From Adenophora triphylla var. japonica (Eukaryota; Streptophyta; Magnoliopsida; Asterales; Campanulaceae), in the NCBI GenBank assembly GCA_022495995.1, contig JAFEMH010000522.1, positions 321,001 to 385,000 on the forward strand: a DNA stretch of 64,000 nt, read 5' to 3'. Of the stretch, positions 12,515 through 26,079 are shown in pieces (positions within the stretch are counted from its first letter, which is position 1; each line of letters begins with the position of its first letter). The position numbers and the translations under genes were made by a program. Below the pieces are notes generated by a model, which did no database searches, was not told where the DNA came from, and was given only the letters and a program-made list of their open reading frames with translations.

Positions 12515-13670
12515 AATTTTGTTTTAAAAACTTTTAAACAAAACAAAAGATTTTTAAAACGATGATGAGGGTCAAACTTTCATTTTACCCCTTCCTTTAA
12601 CTGTTGTGTGTGTGTGCACGTGCTTCGTTTTTATTTTAAAAAAAAAAATAAAAATACAAAAAAAATGCATCAATATACATCTGTGCATACATTTAAAATT
12701 CTTCAAAAACTTCTGTTTTACTCAGAAAAAGAATTTTAGAGACCGCACACTACTCGCATTGCTGCCTCGGTTACACCGCACGCTACGCGCACTGCTGCCT
12801 CGGATACACTGCACACTACAACCCTTAACCCGGAGTGGTCTCAGTTGCAGATCCGTTTGGTCTTCCTAGGCCTCTTGGGCGCGCACGGGATCATTCCAAA
12901 CATCCCATCCTAGCCAAGCGTCAACCACACGTTTGAGTCTTGAGTCACACTCTGTCCGGACTCGGTTGGTTTTTACCCAGTCCGTGTCATACAGCCTGGA
13001 TACATATACCATGCCGGCCATTTTCTGAGTCAAGGCTCGGAACTCAAGATCCCTTGCGCAAGCAAAGCGATGAAAGGTCATGCTAAAATCTTGACCTGAT
13101 CTTGATTTCCGAAGCTACACCCAGACGATGTTCTGTCCCGGATATACATCCATGCTCACATGACACCATGTCATCACGCCTTGATACGTCAGCCATGACA
13201 ATATGACCCAGCCCACGCCTAACGTCACAGATCCCTTGCACAAGCAAGGTAAAGAGAGGTCATGCCGAACTCTTGACCTCATCTTGACTCAGTGGCCGGC
13301 TCGGTTCACTATTCACATGGCTAACGCATTAAAACGAACATGACAGGCTCGGTCCTTAGGTTCGATTTTTCTTTTAGGCCGGTGGAAACCGCTTGCACTA
13401 TAGGACCCTCGCACAGGGCTGTCTCCACTGGGATGTCGAAATACGGGTGCAAAACGAGGGCTTATAGCCGCACGAGATGGTCTCCATCGACCCGGGATCT
13501 AGCATAGTTGCGAAAAAGAAGAGCAATCTTTTCCAACCTACCTAGGATTACGAGAAAACATGTTTTAAGTAAATTAAAACAACAAAAAAATCAAAAATAA
13601 AAGAAACGGAAACCGCATGCCACGTGAGCTTTCCCCTTTTATCCCGTTAGGCCATTCCCGTGTCTAAACC
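12515..13670 (+). other. E4 leader between PBS and gag
   Basis: 1.1 kb without a credible gene. It contains two copies of 'cgcactgctgcctcgg' near 12750-12800 and a degenerate duplication about 185 bp apart (agatcccttgc.caagcaa...aggtcatgc, near 13048 and 13230). The same leader is found in E6 (61841-62964). Confidence 0.6.
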
Positions 13671-16600
13671 TTGCCCATCACCCCCTCCGGCTAACGAGCA
13701 GAGTGGTCGAGAGTACCCGGGAACTCGTCTCCCGGTGTCAAAACAACAAGGTCCTACCTCCTTCCCGGCTGTCACCAGGGACGTCCACAAATCCCATGGC
13801 CAAGTCGGTGGATAACAAGGATGAGAACGGGACCTTACCCCCAAGAAATTTCCCAACACTCGGAAGAAGTTTGGCGAGGTCCTCATGGCTATTGAGAAAC
13901 GTCAAGGTGAGCAACAAGCCTGGATCGAAGGTGCCATGCACCACTTCGGAACCTTAGCCACCCAACTACACAGGGCTTCCCAAGCCATGGCTGCTCCTAC
14001 GGCCTCTAACATCTCTCATTGTCTCCCGAAGTCAACCTGTTACCCTCGTACGAGCCATGCGGTTATGACGTAAGACCACAAGACCTTCCGAGAGGAAAGC
14101 TTGCCCATCCGGCCTCACGAGGTCCCGGTACCACCGCCGAACAACGAACACATACTGGTGGGACGTCTGCGATTGCGGTGCTTGTGCGGAAATGGAATTC
14201 CGGGATGCAATGAATGAGGGCCGTCCTCGACGAAAGAAGAAGCTATCTTCTCAACAAAAACTGAAAAAGAGGTATGAATCTGGTGATCCCACGGTCGGAA
14301 CCCTTGGAGAACCCTCGGGAAAGTTTGACTACTATGTCATCTACTCCGACAAATCTCCCGGCCTAGTTACGCACAAGGCCACGGCAATGTTTGCTCCATG
14401 ATCAGTGGGACGAGCTTCGCACCGCCACCGAAGGCCCGAAGGTCCGGATAATCCAACCCCTGTCTTGGGAAGATCTCAAAGCCACTATTGATGCTTCGGT
14501 AAAGGCTATGACGGTGAACGAATTGAAATGCGCGATCTGGCCTTACGCCAATCGAGGCTCCTCCCACTCCGAAGCGGGAGAGACAAGCAAAACCATAAGT
14601 CCAGAGGTGAATGTTCGACACGTTCCGGTCAAATCCCAGTGAATCCTCCACGGACGGACAAAAGGCCCGGCCATACACGAGCCACGGGAACCGAAAAGGG
14701 ACCCTACGCCAAAGAAGTGAAACCTTGGACCCCGAAGGTTGAAGATCTGTCTTGACACGGCTCAAGCGCACTCGAGGCTAACATCTCACTCTGGTCCTTA
14801 CTCACTTCATCTTATCCGCACAAGCTCAAGTTGGAAGAAAGCCTTGGCCCGAGACTATGGTTCCCATCACGGTGACACACGATGAAGCGGTTCGGATGAT
14901 TGGCAACGTCAATTACGACAATATCATCACCTTCGCGAGCTCGATCTTCCAAAATTTGGGGCGACCACAACGAGCCTCTCTACATGCGGTTCAAGCGGAC
15001 GAGCGCCGTCTCCCTCGGGTGTTGGTAGATGGGGGATCATCCATGAACGTCCTTCCGGCCAAAATGATGGATTTGCTAGGGATCAAAGCAAGCGATCTAA
15101 AACCCTCGACTCGAGCAATCAAGGCATACGACTCAACATCCCGCCCGATCTTGGGAATAGCCACCTTGAACTTGTGGTTCGGAAAACAAATGGTCCCGAC
15201 AGACTTCCAAGTCATCGACATCCCGATCACCTTCACTGCCATTTTGGGACGCCCTTGGCTACATCAGATCAATGGGGTGGCATCTACTCTCCATCAGTGC
15301 GTAAAGTTCGTCCAAGGAGCAGATCGACCATCATCTACGGCGACGGCATAGTCACTTTGAAAGGACCGACACCAACGGCGTCCCGGTTTTAGAGATCAAA
15401 CACGATGATGACGGCATGATGCTAACGGGGTTCACCATCGAGAGCCCAAAGGCCCAAGGTGTGCCACATAGACCTGCCTTTGATTTGGGACAAGATCCCT
15501 CCCCGATGAAAATGATGAAGCACATGAACTACATCCCGGGGCTCGGTTTGGGAAACGCCATCGGGGCACTCAACGGATCATCAATATCAAAGAACGAGAA
15601 TACCTTGCACGGCACAGGATACTCTCCTACTCCCGAACACATTGCGGAGGACAAGCGAGCTGCACGAAAACGCTCCACGAGATAACAAAAGAGGCTTGCA
15701 CGCAATCTCCGATCTTCGTCCTTACGGCTTCGACATGACCAAGTACTTCACAAGGAAGGCCGGCAACTTGGAAGAAGATCCGAGAGAAAAGGAAGGAGTT
15801 AATCGGCGCCAAACAAAGGCGGCCGACAACCATGGACAAGCTCCGGCGAGAACTGGCAAGATTCGAGGCCTCAAGCCAAATCCTGTCCGAAGAGCATTCC
15901 TCGACACACCGCCCCTGCCGGATCCACAACCACCACTATTCACAGCGAATTTTGGTTCAAGAAAACCCCTCTTTGGCGGAAGAATTCGAAAAACTCTCTG
16001 TCAACACTCCTGCCTTCAACAAGCGGGACGAGTGCATTCGAGCTAGTAATGCCCAAGACAAAAGCAAGAGACTCCGCGAGACGATGCTTGGGACGAACCC
16101 CGCTCCACACTGCTCTTCAAAGAAGAAATCGAGATGCCGAGATCTAATCGATTTTGTTTCGATAACTCTGTGATAGCAATGATCGGGAACGGTGACATAA
16201 AGCCCTTCAAGCCCCATCTCCTATCAAGCTCATTGCCACTCAATAAGCTGGGCCACCTTCTCGGACCAGCTGCCCGGCCAAAAGGACATGATCGAACAAC
16301 TTGGTCGACCCCTCGAGTCCTAGAGTCTAGTGTCAAAACTCATCCACGAGTCCATTAGCTTTGAATTTGAGTCTCTCGAGTCATCGATGGCCTCACGCCG
16401 GAAGATTACGAACTCATTGCCAATAATGTATTCCCGTATGCTCTTAATGAATGCTTCGATCTTTCCGAGTATCCTCTCATTGCATCTTTAACAAGCGATA
16501 AATTAACTAACACACAAACAGTTAATAACGATTCACTTGATAAAGAAGCGGACACATTAAATGAACAATACATTAAGCACATCTTTAAGCATGTTGTCAA

Positions 16601-16720
16601 ACGAGAGAAAAACCGGGCCCAAGCGCCGAGGAGGTTTTAACCAAAGTGAATTTGGGAGCTGGCGAAGAGCCAAAAGAGACGCAAATCGGAAGTTTCTTCA
16701 CCGGCACGAGCAAGACGCAT
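13671..16720 (+). pseudogene. E4 gag-pro-like region, frame-broken
   Basis: Homologous to the E6 frames at 59022-61840. Recognisable parts in order: TLPPRNFPTL and QQAWIEGAMHHFGTLATQL (N-terminal helix), then RPRRKKKLSSQQKLKKRYES, the retropepsin (VLVDGGSSMNVLP, about 15020), an aspartic-protease-like segment ILGRPWLHQ (about 15240), and a G-patch-like YIPGLGLG (about 15535). No canonical retrotransposon gag core (Retrotrans_gag type) is seen, in E6 either. Frames change repeatedly. Compared with E6 the breaks often fall at CAG/CTG triplets. Confidence 0.8.
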
Positions 16721-19700
16721 TGACCTTTGCTCAAAGAGTTCGTGGACGTGTTCGCTTGGTCTTACCGAGACATGCCCGGATTAGATCCTAACATTGTAGA
16801 GCACCGGATCCCTTTGAATCCCGAGGCTAAGCCCATCAAGCAAAAGCTACGCCGAATCAAGCCGAATGGTCTTTACAAGTCAAAGAGGAGATCGAAAAAA
16901 TGCTCCGCGTCGGCTTCATCGGGGTGATCGAGTACCCCACATGGCTCTCCAATATCGTCACGGTCACCGAGGCCAATGGAAAAGTACGCTGTTGCGTGGA
17001 CTTAGAGATCTCAACAAAGCAAGTCCCAAGGACGATTTTCCACTACCCAACATCGACATGTTGGTAGACACTACTGACCAATTTCGAAGTCAAGTCCTTC
17101 GTGGACGGTTTTGCCGGCTACAATCAGATCAAGATGGCCGAAGAAGACCAAGAAAAGACGGCTTTCACAACCCCACAGGGAACCTGCTTGCTACGGTAAT
17201 GCCGTTCGGACTAAAGAACGGCGGGGCTACCTACCAACGGGCGGCAACCGCCCTCTTCCACGATATGATCCTGACAAAGAGATCGAAGTGTACGTCGATG
17301 ACATGATCGTTCACTCAAAGGGATCGGACGGACAACACCTCACGAGAACTGAGAAAATTCTTCAATCGCCTCCGAAAACACTCAATGAGGCTTAACCACG
17401 CCAAATGCACATTTGGGGTTAGCCGAGGCAAGGTTTTGGGATACATGGTCACCGAGAGAGGCATCGAGGTGGATCCTCAAAAGATCAAAGCTATCATCGA
17501 AATGAGACCACCGCAAACTCGGACGAGAGGTGAAAAGCTTCATGGGCCGCTGCAATATATCAGCCGCTTCGTCAACCAATTGACCTCTATGTGCGAGCCA
17601 ATCTTCAAAGCGATGAAGAAGAACGCCGACATCGAATGGAACTCGAGAATGCCAAGATGCCTTTGAAAAAATAAAAGCATACCTTGTGAGTCCTCCGATT
17701 CTCTGTCCTCCCCACGAGGAAAAGCCACTTTGTTGCTATACCTAAGCGTGGCCGACACCGCGGTTGGAGCCATGCTCTGTCAAGAAAAGAAGGAGTCACG
17801 GGTCGAAACGCCATCTACTTCGTCGATCGAAAGTTTCAAGGCGGCGAACTCAATTACTCGGCCCTCGAGAAAACTGCGCGGCTACGGTATGGGTTGTCGG
17901 GAAACTACGGCACTACATGCGGTCGCACACGGTACACTTGGTTTCCAAAATGGACCCGATCAAGTACCTCTTCGACAAACCATCTCTGTCAATGAGGCTC
18001 GCCAAATGGTCTTTCTTCCTAGCGGAATTTGACATCAAGTACGTAAACCAAAAGTCAATCAAGGGACGGGCCATGGTGAACAAGCTGGTGATTTCCCAAC
18101 CGACGAGGCTCGAGGCCCCGAACCACAATTTCCGGACGAGGGAATCTTCGCAATCGAAGGCGAAAATCGATGGCAAGCTTGTTCTTTGACGGAGGCGGCC
18201 AACAAAAAGGAAACGGCATCGGTATGCTCTTGGTGGATCCCAGGACGAGCACACCCCAATTGCTATAAAGCTCAATTTCGAGGTAACCAACAATGCCGCC
18301 GAATATGAAGCTGCTTGCTATTTGGACTACAAGCCGCACTCGAGAGGAATGTCCGAAACTCGAAGTTTATGGGGACTCGGCCTTGATCATCAACCAAGTC
18401 TCCAACAAGTGGAAAACCATAGACCCGGGCTTGCAAAAATACCATGCACCGCATGGAGGACCTCATCACACAATTCGAAGAGGTCACCTTCCATTACTTG
18501 CCAAGAGGCCGAAACGGGTTTGCGGATGCCTTAGCCACCTTGGCCTCCCTTGTGGAAATCCACGAAGGAAAAGCAATCAAACCCTTCAAAGTCGGACGAA
18601 AGGAAATTCACGCCTCTTGTTGTGAGATCGAACCGGAACCTAAGCCCGTCAATGAGCCATGGTATAACCAGATCTTCCAATACCTCAAGAGCGGAAACCA
18701 CCTTCATGAACAAGGAAGACCCACACACGAAGGGGTCAAAACCAAGAGCATCATGGCCACTAAAACGCCTCGCCTCTCACTTCGTCATCCTCGGGGACAT
18801 GCTATACAAGAAACGCTACCATGGGCCACTCCTACGCTGCATCGGCCAAGAAGAAGCAAGCAAGTTCATGAACAGAAGTCCACAATGGGGCTTGCGGTCC
18901 CCACATGAACGCCCGAGCCACGATGCAAATCATTCTCGGGATGGGCTACTCTTTTGGATCTCCATGGAGCGGATTGCATCCACTTTGTCCGAAAGGCTGC
19001 GACAAGTGCCAGCGGTTCTCCAACCTCAATCATCTACCACCCCACGATCTCTCTTGCATGACTACACCTTGGCCCTTTGCCACTTGGGGAATTGACGTCA
19101 TCGGGAAAATCGCTCCGCCGACAGCAACGGTCACGAGTTCATCTTAGTAGCCATCGACTACTTCACCAAATGGGTCGAAGCCAAGTCCTACAAGGTACTC
19201 ACCTCCAAGAAGGTCGCGCATTTCCTTCAAGAAAACATCATCTGCCGATACGGCATCCCAAATGAGGTCATATCGGATAACGGCTCACACTTTGAAGGGA
19301 ATTCGACGGGCTGGCTGAATTCAAGATCACACGTCACAAATCTTCTCCCTACCGGCCACAAACAAACGGCGCCGTGGAAGCGGCAAACAAAACCCTCGAA
19401 CGGATCATCAGAAAAATGACCACCCGAGGACGAGATTGGCCGAGAAGCTGCACCTTGCACTTTGGGGCTACCGCACATCGGTCGGAAACGACCACGGGAG
19501 AAACCCCATTTGCCACGACTACGGGATGGAAGCGATCCTTCCCATCGAGCTAGAAATTCCCTCACTCCGAGTCTTCTTTGGAAAATGACATCAACGAAGT
19601 CGAATGGCTCGGCCGACATGACGAATTGGCTCTGCTAGATGAGCGACGACTAAAGGCCATGGAACACGTCCGAGCCTATCAAAGCGGGATGGCTAGAGCT

Positions 19701-19927
19701 TTCGACAAGAAAGTCAAATCCCGAGACATCGGGGAAGGTGACCTTGTACTCAAAGAAAAGCCTCCCACTCGAACCAACCCAGCTGGGAAAATGGGAACCC
19801 ACATGGATCGGCCCTTTCGTGGTTCAAAGATCTTCTCCGGAGGCGCCATGAAGCTAACGGACCTAGACGGCAATCCCTTCATGAATCCGAGTCAACGGAA
19901 GCAAACTTCGCGAGATACTTCGCCTAA
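16721..19927 (+). pseudogene. E4 pol (RT, two RNase H, integrase), frame-broken
   Basis: Homologous to the 1094-aa frame of E6 and colinear with it to the TAA at 19925. Seen in pieces: VDVFAWSYRDMPGLDPN-type start, RT with VDDMIVHSKGSDGQ (about 17295), first RNase H, second RNase H with NNAAEYEA-type motif (about 18290) and VYGDSALIINQV-type motif (about 18365), integrase zinc finger (CDKCQRFSNLNHL, about 18990) and core (WGIDVIGKI, SDNGSHFEG at about 19270, GAVEAANKT at about 19365). DNA identity to E6 is high between the lesions. The lesions are mostly CAG or CTG altered to CGG, CCG or CG (see findings). Confidence 0.9.
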
Positions 19928-20774
19928 AGAAGAACATTTGTGCATCTCTTGGCACTCCATGTAGTGTCGAACTACGCGGACACTGAGCCCTCTAGTCAGG
20001 AACGTAGGCAACCTTAATTGGTCCGGTCTAAAAATACACAAAAAAGTCAAAAGTTTGAATGTCAATCAAGACCTCCATCAAGCTACGCACTTTTCAAGAA
20101 CACGCCCCAGGTCACCTTGACCAAGTCAAACGACGGCGGCAACATCAAAGGACATCCGAGGGTCACTCGGCATCAAACGGCCGACTCGTATGCGCTTCCA
20201 AGCCGGGGGCTTGTCTTCGCCCTCACGCGCTTCAAAAAAAAAAAAAAAAAAAAAGAGCTCGAGCAAGGGCTCACAAAAAAAAAAAAAAAACAAAAAAAAG
20301 AGAGCTCGAGCAAGGGCTCACAAAAAAGAGCTCGAGCAAGGGCTCACAAAAAAAAAAAAACAAAGAAGCTCAAGCGAAGGCTGCGAAATTGAGGTCAAGA
20401 GCCAGACGCCAACAAGCGGCAAGGAAGCTACGAAAAGGACCGTCAAAACGACTTGTCGGGGAGCATTCAACCTCTCGGCCAAGCACTGAAGCCTCGGCAA
20501 AGGAGATTGCCGTCGGGGCCCGGCGCTTCGGTCCGCAAATGCAACAGAAAAGTCCAAAGATGGACGCCGACAAAGTGCACAACAGAAGCAAAGGCAAACA
20601 AAAGATCTTGCGTCTCGATAAAGCTTTAAAAGTAAATCACAAATCACTAACGGTTACAACATTTCTTGATGAGTTCAAGCACGGTCTACTCTCAAGTTCA
20701 CAACATGCTAAAAGACAGCTTAATACATTTAACTAATAATGTGTTTGCAATGCAATGAATGGATACCTAGGAGG
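19928..20774 (+). repeat. E4: A-rich spacer with gagctcgagcaagggctcac repeats
   Basis: Region between pol and the first antisense gene. At 20236-20370 poly-A tracts alternate about four times with agctcgagcaagggctcac. The E6 equivalent is 54821-55581, with fewer copies. The Lys-rich open frames across it come from the A tracts and are not genes. Confidence 0.65.
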
Positions 20775-22288
20775 TCATTCCGCGCCATCTGCGCTTGTCC
20801 CTCGCCATTCTTTCCTTTCTTCCCTCGTCCCAGGCGAGTCTTCTTTCGCTCACGTGAACCAACTCTGCGTCTCTCGGTCAGAGATGCGGGGTCCTCCCGT
20901 AGAGTCAAATAATCCGGTAGCTCTCGGGGCTTCATTCGCCCGTGCTTCGGCTCGGATCTCCTCCTGCGAGTCTTTAAAGAGGACCTCTCCTGTCGGTCGG
21001 TCAACTCTAGTCTCGTAGTCAAACAAAGTGTCTCCCGTCACATCGAAGGGTCGAGACCCGGGCTTCGGCACTCCTAAGGCAATAGCTACTACGGCAACCG
21101 GGTCCCAGAATCGCTACACGCCTGCTCTCCCAAGACCACTTGGGGACCCCACGCCTTGCTCATACCGGGCCGGATGCGAGTCGTCAATACAACGCTCCCA
21201 GACGTCTAAGGAGTACCACGGGAGGGAAAGCGGAATACTTCCATACCCTCGGAAAATACAAGAAGGCACTGAAGGCTGCCATACAAAGAGGAACTACCTC
21301 CGCGGTAGCAAGGTCATCCCGGCCCAACAAAGGCTCTGCTTCATCCCAAGCTGCCGGAAACAAGCGACGGAATATAGAAGGAGGACCAAGACAAACCTGG
21401 AACTCGACAACGTAGGACCCTTCTGCAAGATCCTCCTGGTCTCGATCCTCCCGGTGCGGAACCCACCGGCGGATCGATGCGTACCAAGGCTGTGCCATCC
21501 ATCTCTCCCGGGCGGGTGATCCATATCCAACACAAGAGGTCGGCGAGCAAATGACCACGGGCTAAACGACGTCGGAGCCTCGGGCATGGCCTGAAGTCTC
21601 TCTCGCGGCCACAAGGTGAGCAAAGCGGGGCTTCCCCTCTCATAAAACGATCCCCGGTCGCCGGACGGTCGATACCATGAAGAGTCTCCCCCGGCACCAA
21701 CGGGACAATATCCTCTCCGGCTCTGCGGTGCCCTACCACATCTAGCAAAGCGCCATCACAAATGCCGAGGAGGCGACCCGGAAAAAGCGTCGCCATCGTA
21801 CGCGAGGCAAATACATCCCAAGAGACGTCACTCTCATCATCAACCATGAACCGCTCCGGCGGCTCGGAAATGTCGATATGACCCGAATCAAGGATCATGC
21901 CACTGCACTTCTTCCAACGAAGCACGAAGAAAGTCTGCAAGCTTCACGCTCGCAGCGGCACCACCAATCGAAGGAAGCGAGATGGCCTCCACCTCCGGTC
22001 CTCCAATCAAAGCCCGAAAATCCTCAAAAGTGGGCACCATTTCATTATAGGAGAAACGATTACACGTGCCTCCTAACATCCCAGGAACTTCGCGGCGGCC
22101 CGCAACAAATCCCAATCGGGAACCAACTCCTTAAAAGACCAAATCGAGCAAAGACGAAACCTTACCTCGAAAGCCCGTCTACGATGCCTCATACGGCGCC
22201 GCATCCACGTTTTCAACTGCTCAAGGAAGTGTGCTTGCCTCTCCTGCGAAAGCCTCGGCAAAATTCTAGGGACGTACGAAGAATCCAT
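20775..22288 (-). pseudogene. E4 antisense gene 1, DUF7745-like
   Basis: ATG at 22288 (minus), followed by SSYVPRILPRLSQERQAHF and a basic helix. The domain (LVPDWDLLRAAAKF, then FSYNEMVPTFEDFRALIGGP) resembles DUF7745, a domain of plant transposon passenger proteins (family call from memory). The downstream half (LDSGHIDISE, GICDGALLDVV, GETLHGID, FYIPSLVSG) matches E6 gene 1 but shifts frame several times. A basic tail (EEIRAEARANEA, RGKKGKNGEGQ) ends near the stop at 20775. Two palindromes lie 119-163 bp upstream (22407 and 22438). Whether the shifts are real is doubtful. Confidence 0.75.
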
Positions 22289-22406
22289 GGCAAAAATGGA
22301 GGTTCCTAGAGAAAATGGGGAAGAAAGCTCGAAAATGGCTGCAAATGGGGAAATGAGGAAGAACCAGACACTGTAAAGCATTTATGTCCTTCCCAAAAGC
22401 AAGGTT

Positions 22407-22451
22407 GGTCCGTACGGACCTCTTTGCATGCTAAGTATGTCCGTACGGACC
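22407..22451 (-). promoter_or_regulatory. Two palindromes upstream of E4 antisense gene 1
   Basis: GGTCCGTACGGACC at 22407-22420 and TGTCCGTACGGACC at 22438-22451, about 120-165 bp before the ATG at 22288 on the minus strand. Same motif as in the LTR promoter of this family. Confidence 0.7.
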
Positions 22452-22787
22452 TCCTTGCAAACAGAGCCCATTTCCCCAGCAAACAGTACAAAAGCCCCTG
22501 TCCTCAGCAAAACCTTGCTCCAAACTGCCCAAACACTGGCCAAAGCCATTCCCGGCAAACATACACTACCCACAAACACACTCTCAGCTCACGTGGCATG
22601 TACAAAAATAAAAAATAATAATAGCAACTATTTCTAGGACAAATCCCGGGAATCACAAAATGACATTACATCTTAAAATAAAATCTTTGTTTGCCATGCA
22701 AATACATGTGTTTTATTACAGGTACCCATAAATGTACATTTGCTAAACAAAAAAGAGGGATATGAAAAGAGGGAAAGCAAATGAATA
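22452..22787. other. E4 spacer between the two antisense genes
   Basis: Holds the upstream region of antisense gene 1 and the 3' flank of antisense gene 2, including a rather AT-rich stretch at 22600-22760 with AATAAA-like strings on the minus strand (plus tttatt near 22713) that could serve polyadenylation. No ORF of interest. Confidence 0.4.
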
Positions 22788-25768
22788 CTAATCGGACTCC
22801 TCGGCATCATCATCCTCGCCGAGGTCCTCCAAAGAAGTCGGGCATCCCGGCGAACTCGCCCGTCACATCCTCATCGTCGGAATACCGAGCACCGCCTGAG
22901 GCTCCACGAAAAGTACTCGAAGGATCAAATCCGGCGAAAGGATCGAAGAAAGAAGGCTACGAGGAACCCTCACCCTGTGCGCCGTGCGGAGGCATGAGCG
23001 ATAAAAGGCTGCTCCCTCGAAGGCCCTGCGGCTCCGAAGATGTCCGGCATCCATGCTATGCCGCCCCTCAAAGGCCCCTCCTGCTGCGGCTCCGGCTCGG
23101 CTCTAGGCGGAGGAACGTCCACAGAATGCCTCGAAGGCATAGGCTCGTCTGCCGGCACACGACGCGAAGACCGGCGGGACATCTTCGACGCCATCTTCTT
23201 AGCGAAAGGAGCATCGCCACGTAGCGGCGAGTCGGCATATCATAGGCTCTCCCCGGGACTGCACCAACAAGCGACAAGGAAACGCTCGGCAATACGGTTA
23301 TACTCAACAACAAAAAGAAAAATACGAGAAAAGATGCCAAGATGGAAAAGAGTCGGCACACTCACCGATCTATCGGGATCCACTCTCTGTATGCGGCGGG
23401 AGCTGCTCCGGAACAGGTACGAGACACCCTCCTCCTCGATCCGTCCCCGCGGACGTACGTGAAATCCGGTCCCGACATCGGAACCTGCAGGGGAGCACTG
23501 CGGGCCGGCCTCTCTCTCCGCGCCGGTACACTGCGGCGTCCTCAGCTTCCTCCTCACGAAGGCCCCGTACTCCTCTCCATACAAAATGAACTCCTCGGCG
23601 CCGACACCGCCAAGGTACCTCTCGAAATCGAGCACGTCCATGTCCCGGGAATCAAGCATCCCAAAGGGAGGGTCCCTCGGAGCCACGGGAAGCACACCGG
23701 GGCCATCTTTGCCCGAGAAGACCCGCTCCCCAGTACATGACGTCACAAGTCGAGCCCGCAGCATCTTCCGCCGCGCTGTCACCTCGGGAGCCCCCTCGAA
23801 CTCATCTCCCTCATACCGAGTCCACGGGAACAAGACAAACCCCTCACGGCTATCTCTCTCCAAGCGCTCCTGCACATCCCCGTAGGCGATGGTGAGCTTC
23901 CCCCTGCTGGTCCTCCTCTTCCTCGCCGTACGAGCCCAGCCCAGCATAGCAGGATACGCAGCTACAGCCCCCGGATCTCTATCCCACGGGAAGCACTGGA
24001 ACACCTCATAAAACCACACCTGTGACAAAAACGAGAGAAGGCTCGGTGCAAAGACAATGGAGAAATAACAAGTTGCTAAATCAAAAACAGCAATAAACTC
24101 ATACCTCCAGAGCAAAGTCAAAACAGGCCAACGAACTGGCCACCCCCCGGCTAAACCGGTCCAAGGAGAAATAGAGCTCAGCCAAGCCTGCCTCGCCCCA
24201 AGCAATGTCGCAGACCCTATCCAGGTCAATCAAGCTCTCCAGCAGAGCAAATGGAGCCGCAGTCGCGTGGTTCGAGAACAAAGTCTCGGACAGCGCATAC
24301 CACAAAAAGGAGCGCGCCAACTGCTCCGCTGTCACCTGGCCGGTCCCCCGGATGTAGGCCCCAATGCTGGACGTGATCTTCAGCTCCACGTCGCTATACA
24401 ACATGCCCAGGCCCCTGCGAGGACGAGGCTCAAAGCCCAACAGCTCAGCCAGCACATCATCAGCTATCATATCCCTCCACCGTACCGGCCCTCCTTTGAA
24501 GGAAAGCCCGGTGATCGCAGCAAAGTCGGTAGGCGTCACCGTCACCTCTCCCCAGCTCAGATGGAAGGTGTGAGTGGTATCCCACCAGTACTCAGAAAGG
24601 CCAAGGAAGACACTCTTGTTCTTCCTCGTGTCAGACACTCCAGCCAGGTTCTCGACGAACACCCCAGGCCAGAAGCATAAACCAGCCTCCGGGGACTCGG
24701 CCTACCGTCCACGGAAATATCAGGCATCCGCTGCCATAGCTCAACAACAGCCTCGAGCGATCCCCGAGTCTTCATCCTCTTGGCCTTCCCGGCCATAAGC
24801 CCCGCATCCTGCAGGTAAACACAGCAAAGGTACGTCAATCACAGTACTTAATATAAAGGCACATATAACCCGTCACAAAACACGGCACATATATTGCACA
24901 TAATTGTCACATACATCATGCATATAATTTTTCCCATGCAGTCCGTCACAAAAACACGGCACACACTGTACACATTTTCTCAAAAGAAAAAAAAGGGGGG
25001 GGATTAAACCCTACACGACACATTTTCAAAAAAAAAGATCCGTCACAAAACACGGCACACATTGCACATATTTTTCACATATAACCCGTCACAAAAACAC
25101 GGCACATATTGCACATATTTTCCCCACAAAGTCCGTCACCCAAAAACATGGCACACACGGCACGACACATATGCATAACACATTTTTCAAAAAAAAAAAA
25201 AAAAAAACAAAAAAAAAACCCGTCCCTACACGGCACACACTTTCACATATAACCCGTCACAAAACACGGCACATGTCACATTTTTTCACAAAAATTATCA
25301 CTACACGATAATTTTTCTCACAATGTACATACATAAATAGCATTAGGTACAAAACACCAAAGCATGCAATTCACTAGATAGGCACTTTATTTTCACAAAT
25401 AAGAGCTAATCTACACATTTCTGCACAAAATACACATACCCACAATTTTTACATGTCCATTTTCAACAATTCATCAAGAATTTCACAAAAAGGCATAAAA
25501 ATAATAAAAAAAAAAAATTTCAAAAAAATGCGAAAAACTAAAACCTAGTTCTAGCATTCAAAAATTCGAGCAGGGAATCAAAACGGAACAGATTTCTTAC
25601 CTCCCCAACGTTCATGGAGCGACGATTGTGCACCTCCGGATTCGGATACAAAACATCCGGGTTCTTCGAAGATGGAACGAATGAGATCCAATTCCTTTGA
25701 AGCTCCATCCGTTGCTCGACCACCTCTTGACTGCGTTGACGACGACTCCTTCGAGATCCCTCTGCCAT
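22788..25768 (-). pseudogene. E4 antisense gene 2, plant mobile domain, four exons
   Basis: Same architecture as the E6 gene at 49894-52817. Exon 1 runs 25768-25601 (MAEGSRRSRRQRSQEV..., 56 codons, GT at 25600). Exon 2 runs about 24808-24105 and carries the plant mobile domain (WWDTTHTFHLSWGEVTV, TDFAAITGLSFKGGP). Exon 3 lies about 24020-23380 (VWFYEVFQCFPWDRDPGAV, DPPFGMLDSRDMDVLDFERY). Exon 4 ends at the stop at 22788 with an acidic tail. Exon 2 is 704 bp against 702 in E6, so it is out of frame as written, and exons 3-4 also shift. Exon 3 lacks the TAG found in E6. Two palindromes sit upstream. Confidence 0.8.
24830..25360 (-). repeat. Intron 1 of E4 antisense gene 2: CCGTCACAAAACACGGCACA repeats
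   Basis: Many dispersed copies of a 20-bp motif (ccgtcacaaaacacggcaca, itself partly self-complementary) spaced 40-80 bp in an AC/T-rich intron. The E6 intron has the same motif on the other strand (50340-50760). Confidence 0.6.
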
Positions 25769-25926
25769 TGCAAGCAATTCAAGCTAAGAAAAATGGAAGA
25801 TTTTGGACAAAAATGGAGTTTTCTCTCTTTCTCTCTCATTTGGTTCACGCCTTTGGAAATGGGAAATGAAGAGGGAGCCTCGAAATTTAAGCCCGGTCAA
25901 AACACACAGGCTGCAAAAACCAACTT

Positions 25927-25971
25927 GGTCCGTACGGACCTCTTTGCAACCGAGGTTGGTCCGTGCGGACC
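25927..25971 (-). promoter_or_regulatory. Two palindromes upstream of E4 antisense gene 2
   Basis: GGTCCGTACGGACC at 25927-25940 and GGTCCGTGCGGACC at 25958-25971, about 160-205 bp before the ATG at 25768 (minus). Both keep the TCTTTGCA flank on the plus strand, as in the LTR. Confidence 0.7.
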
Positions 25972-26079
25972 TCTTTGCAAGGGGTGGCCAAATTACTTTC
26001 CTGCCCTTATAATCTTTGCCCCTGGCTGTCCTAAGGCCTTTTCCAGCAAATCCAAGTGCAGAATGGTCCCTAACCCTTC

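Noticed and set aside
20059..20736. 225-codon Lys-rich ORF
   Set aside because: Made by poly-A tracts and a short repeat; absent in E6.
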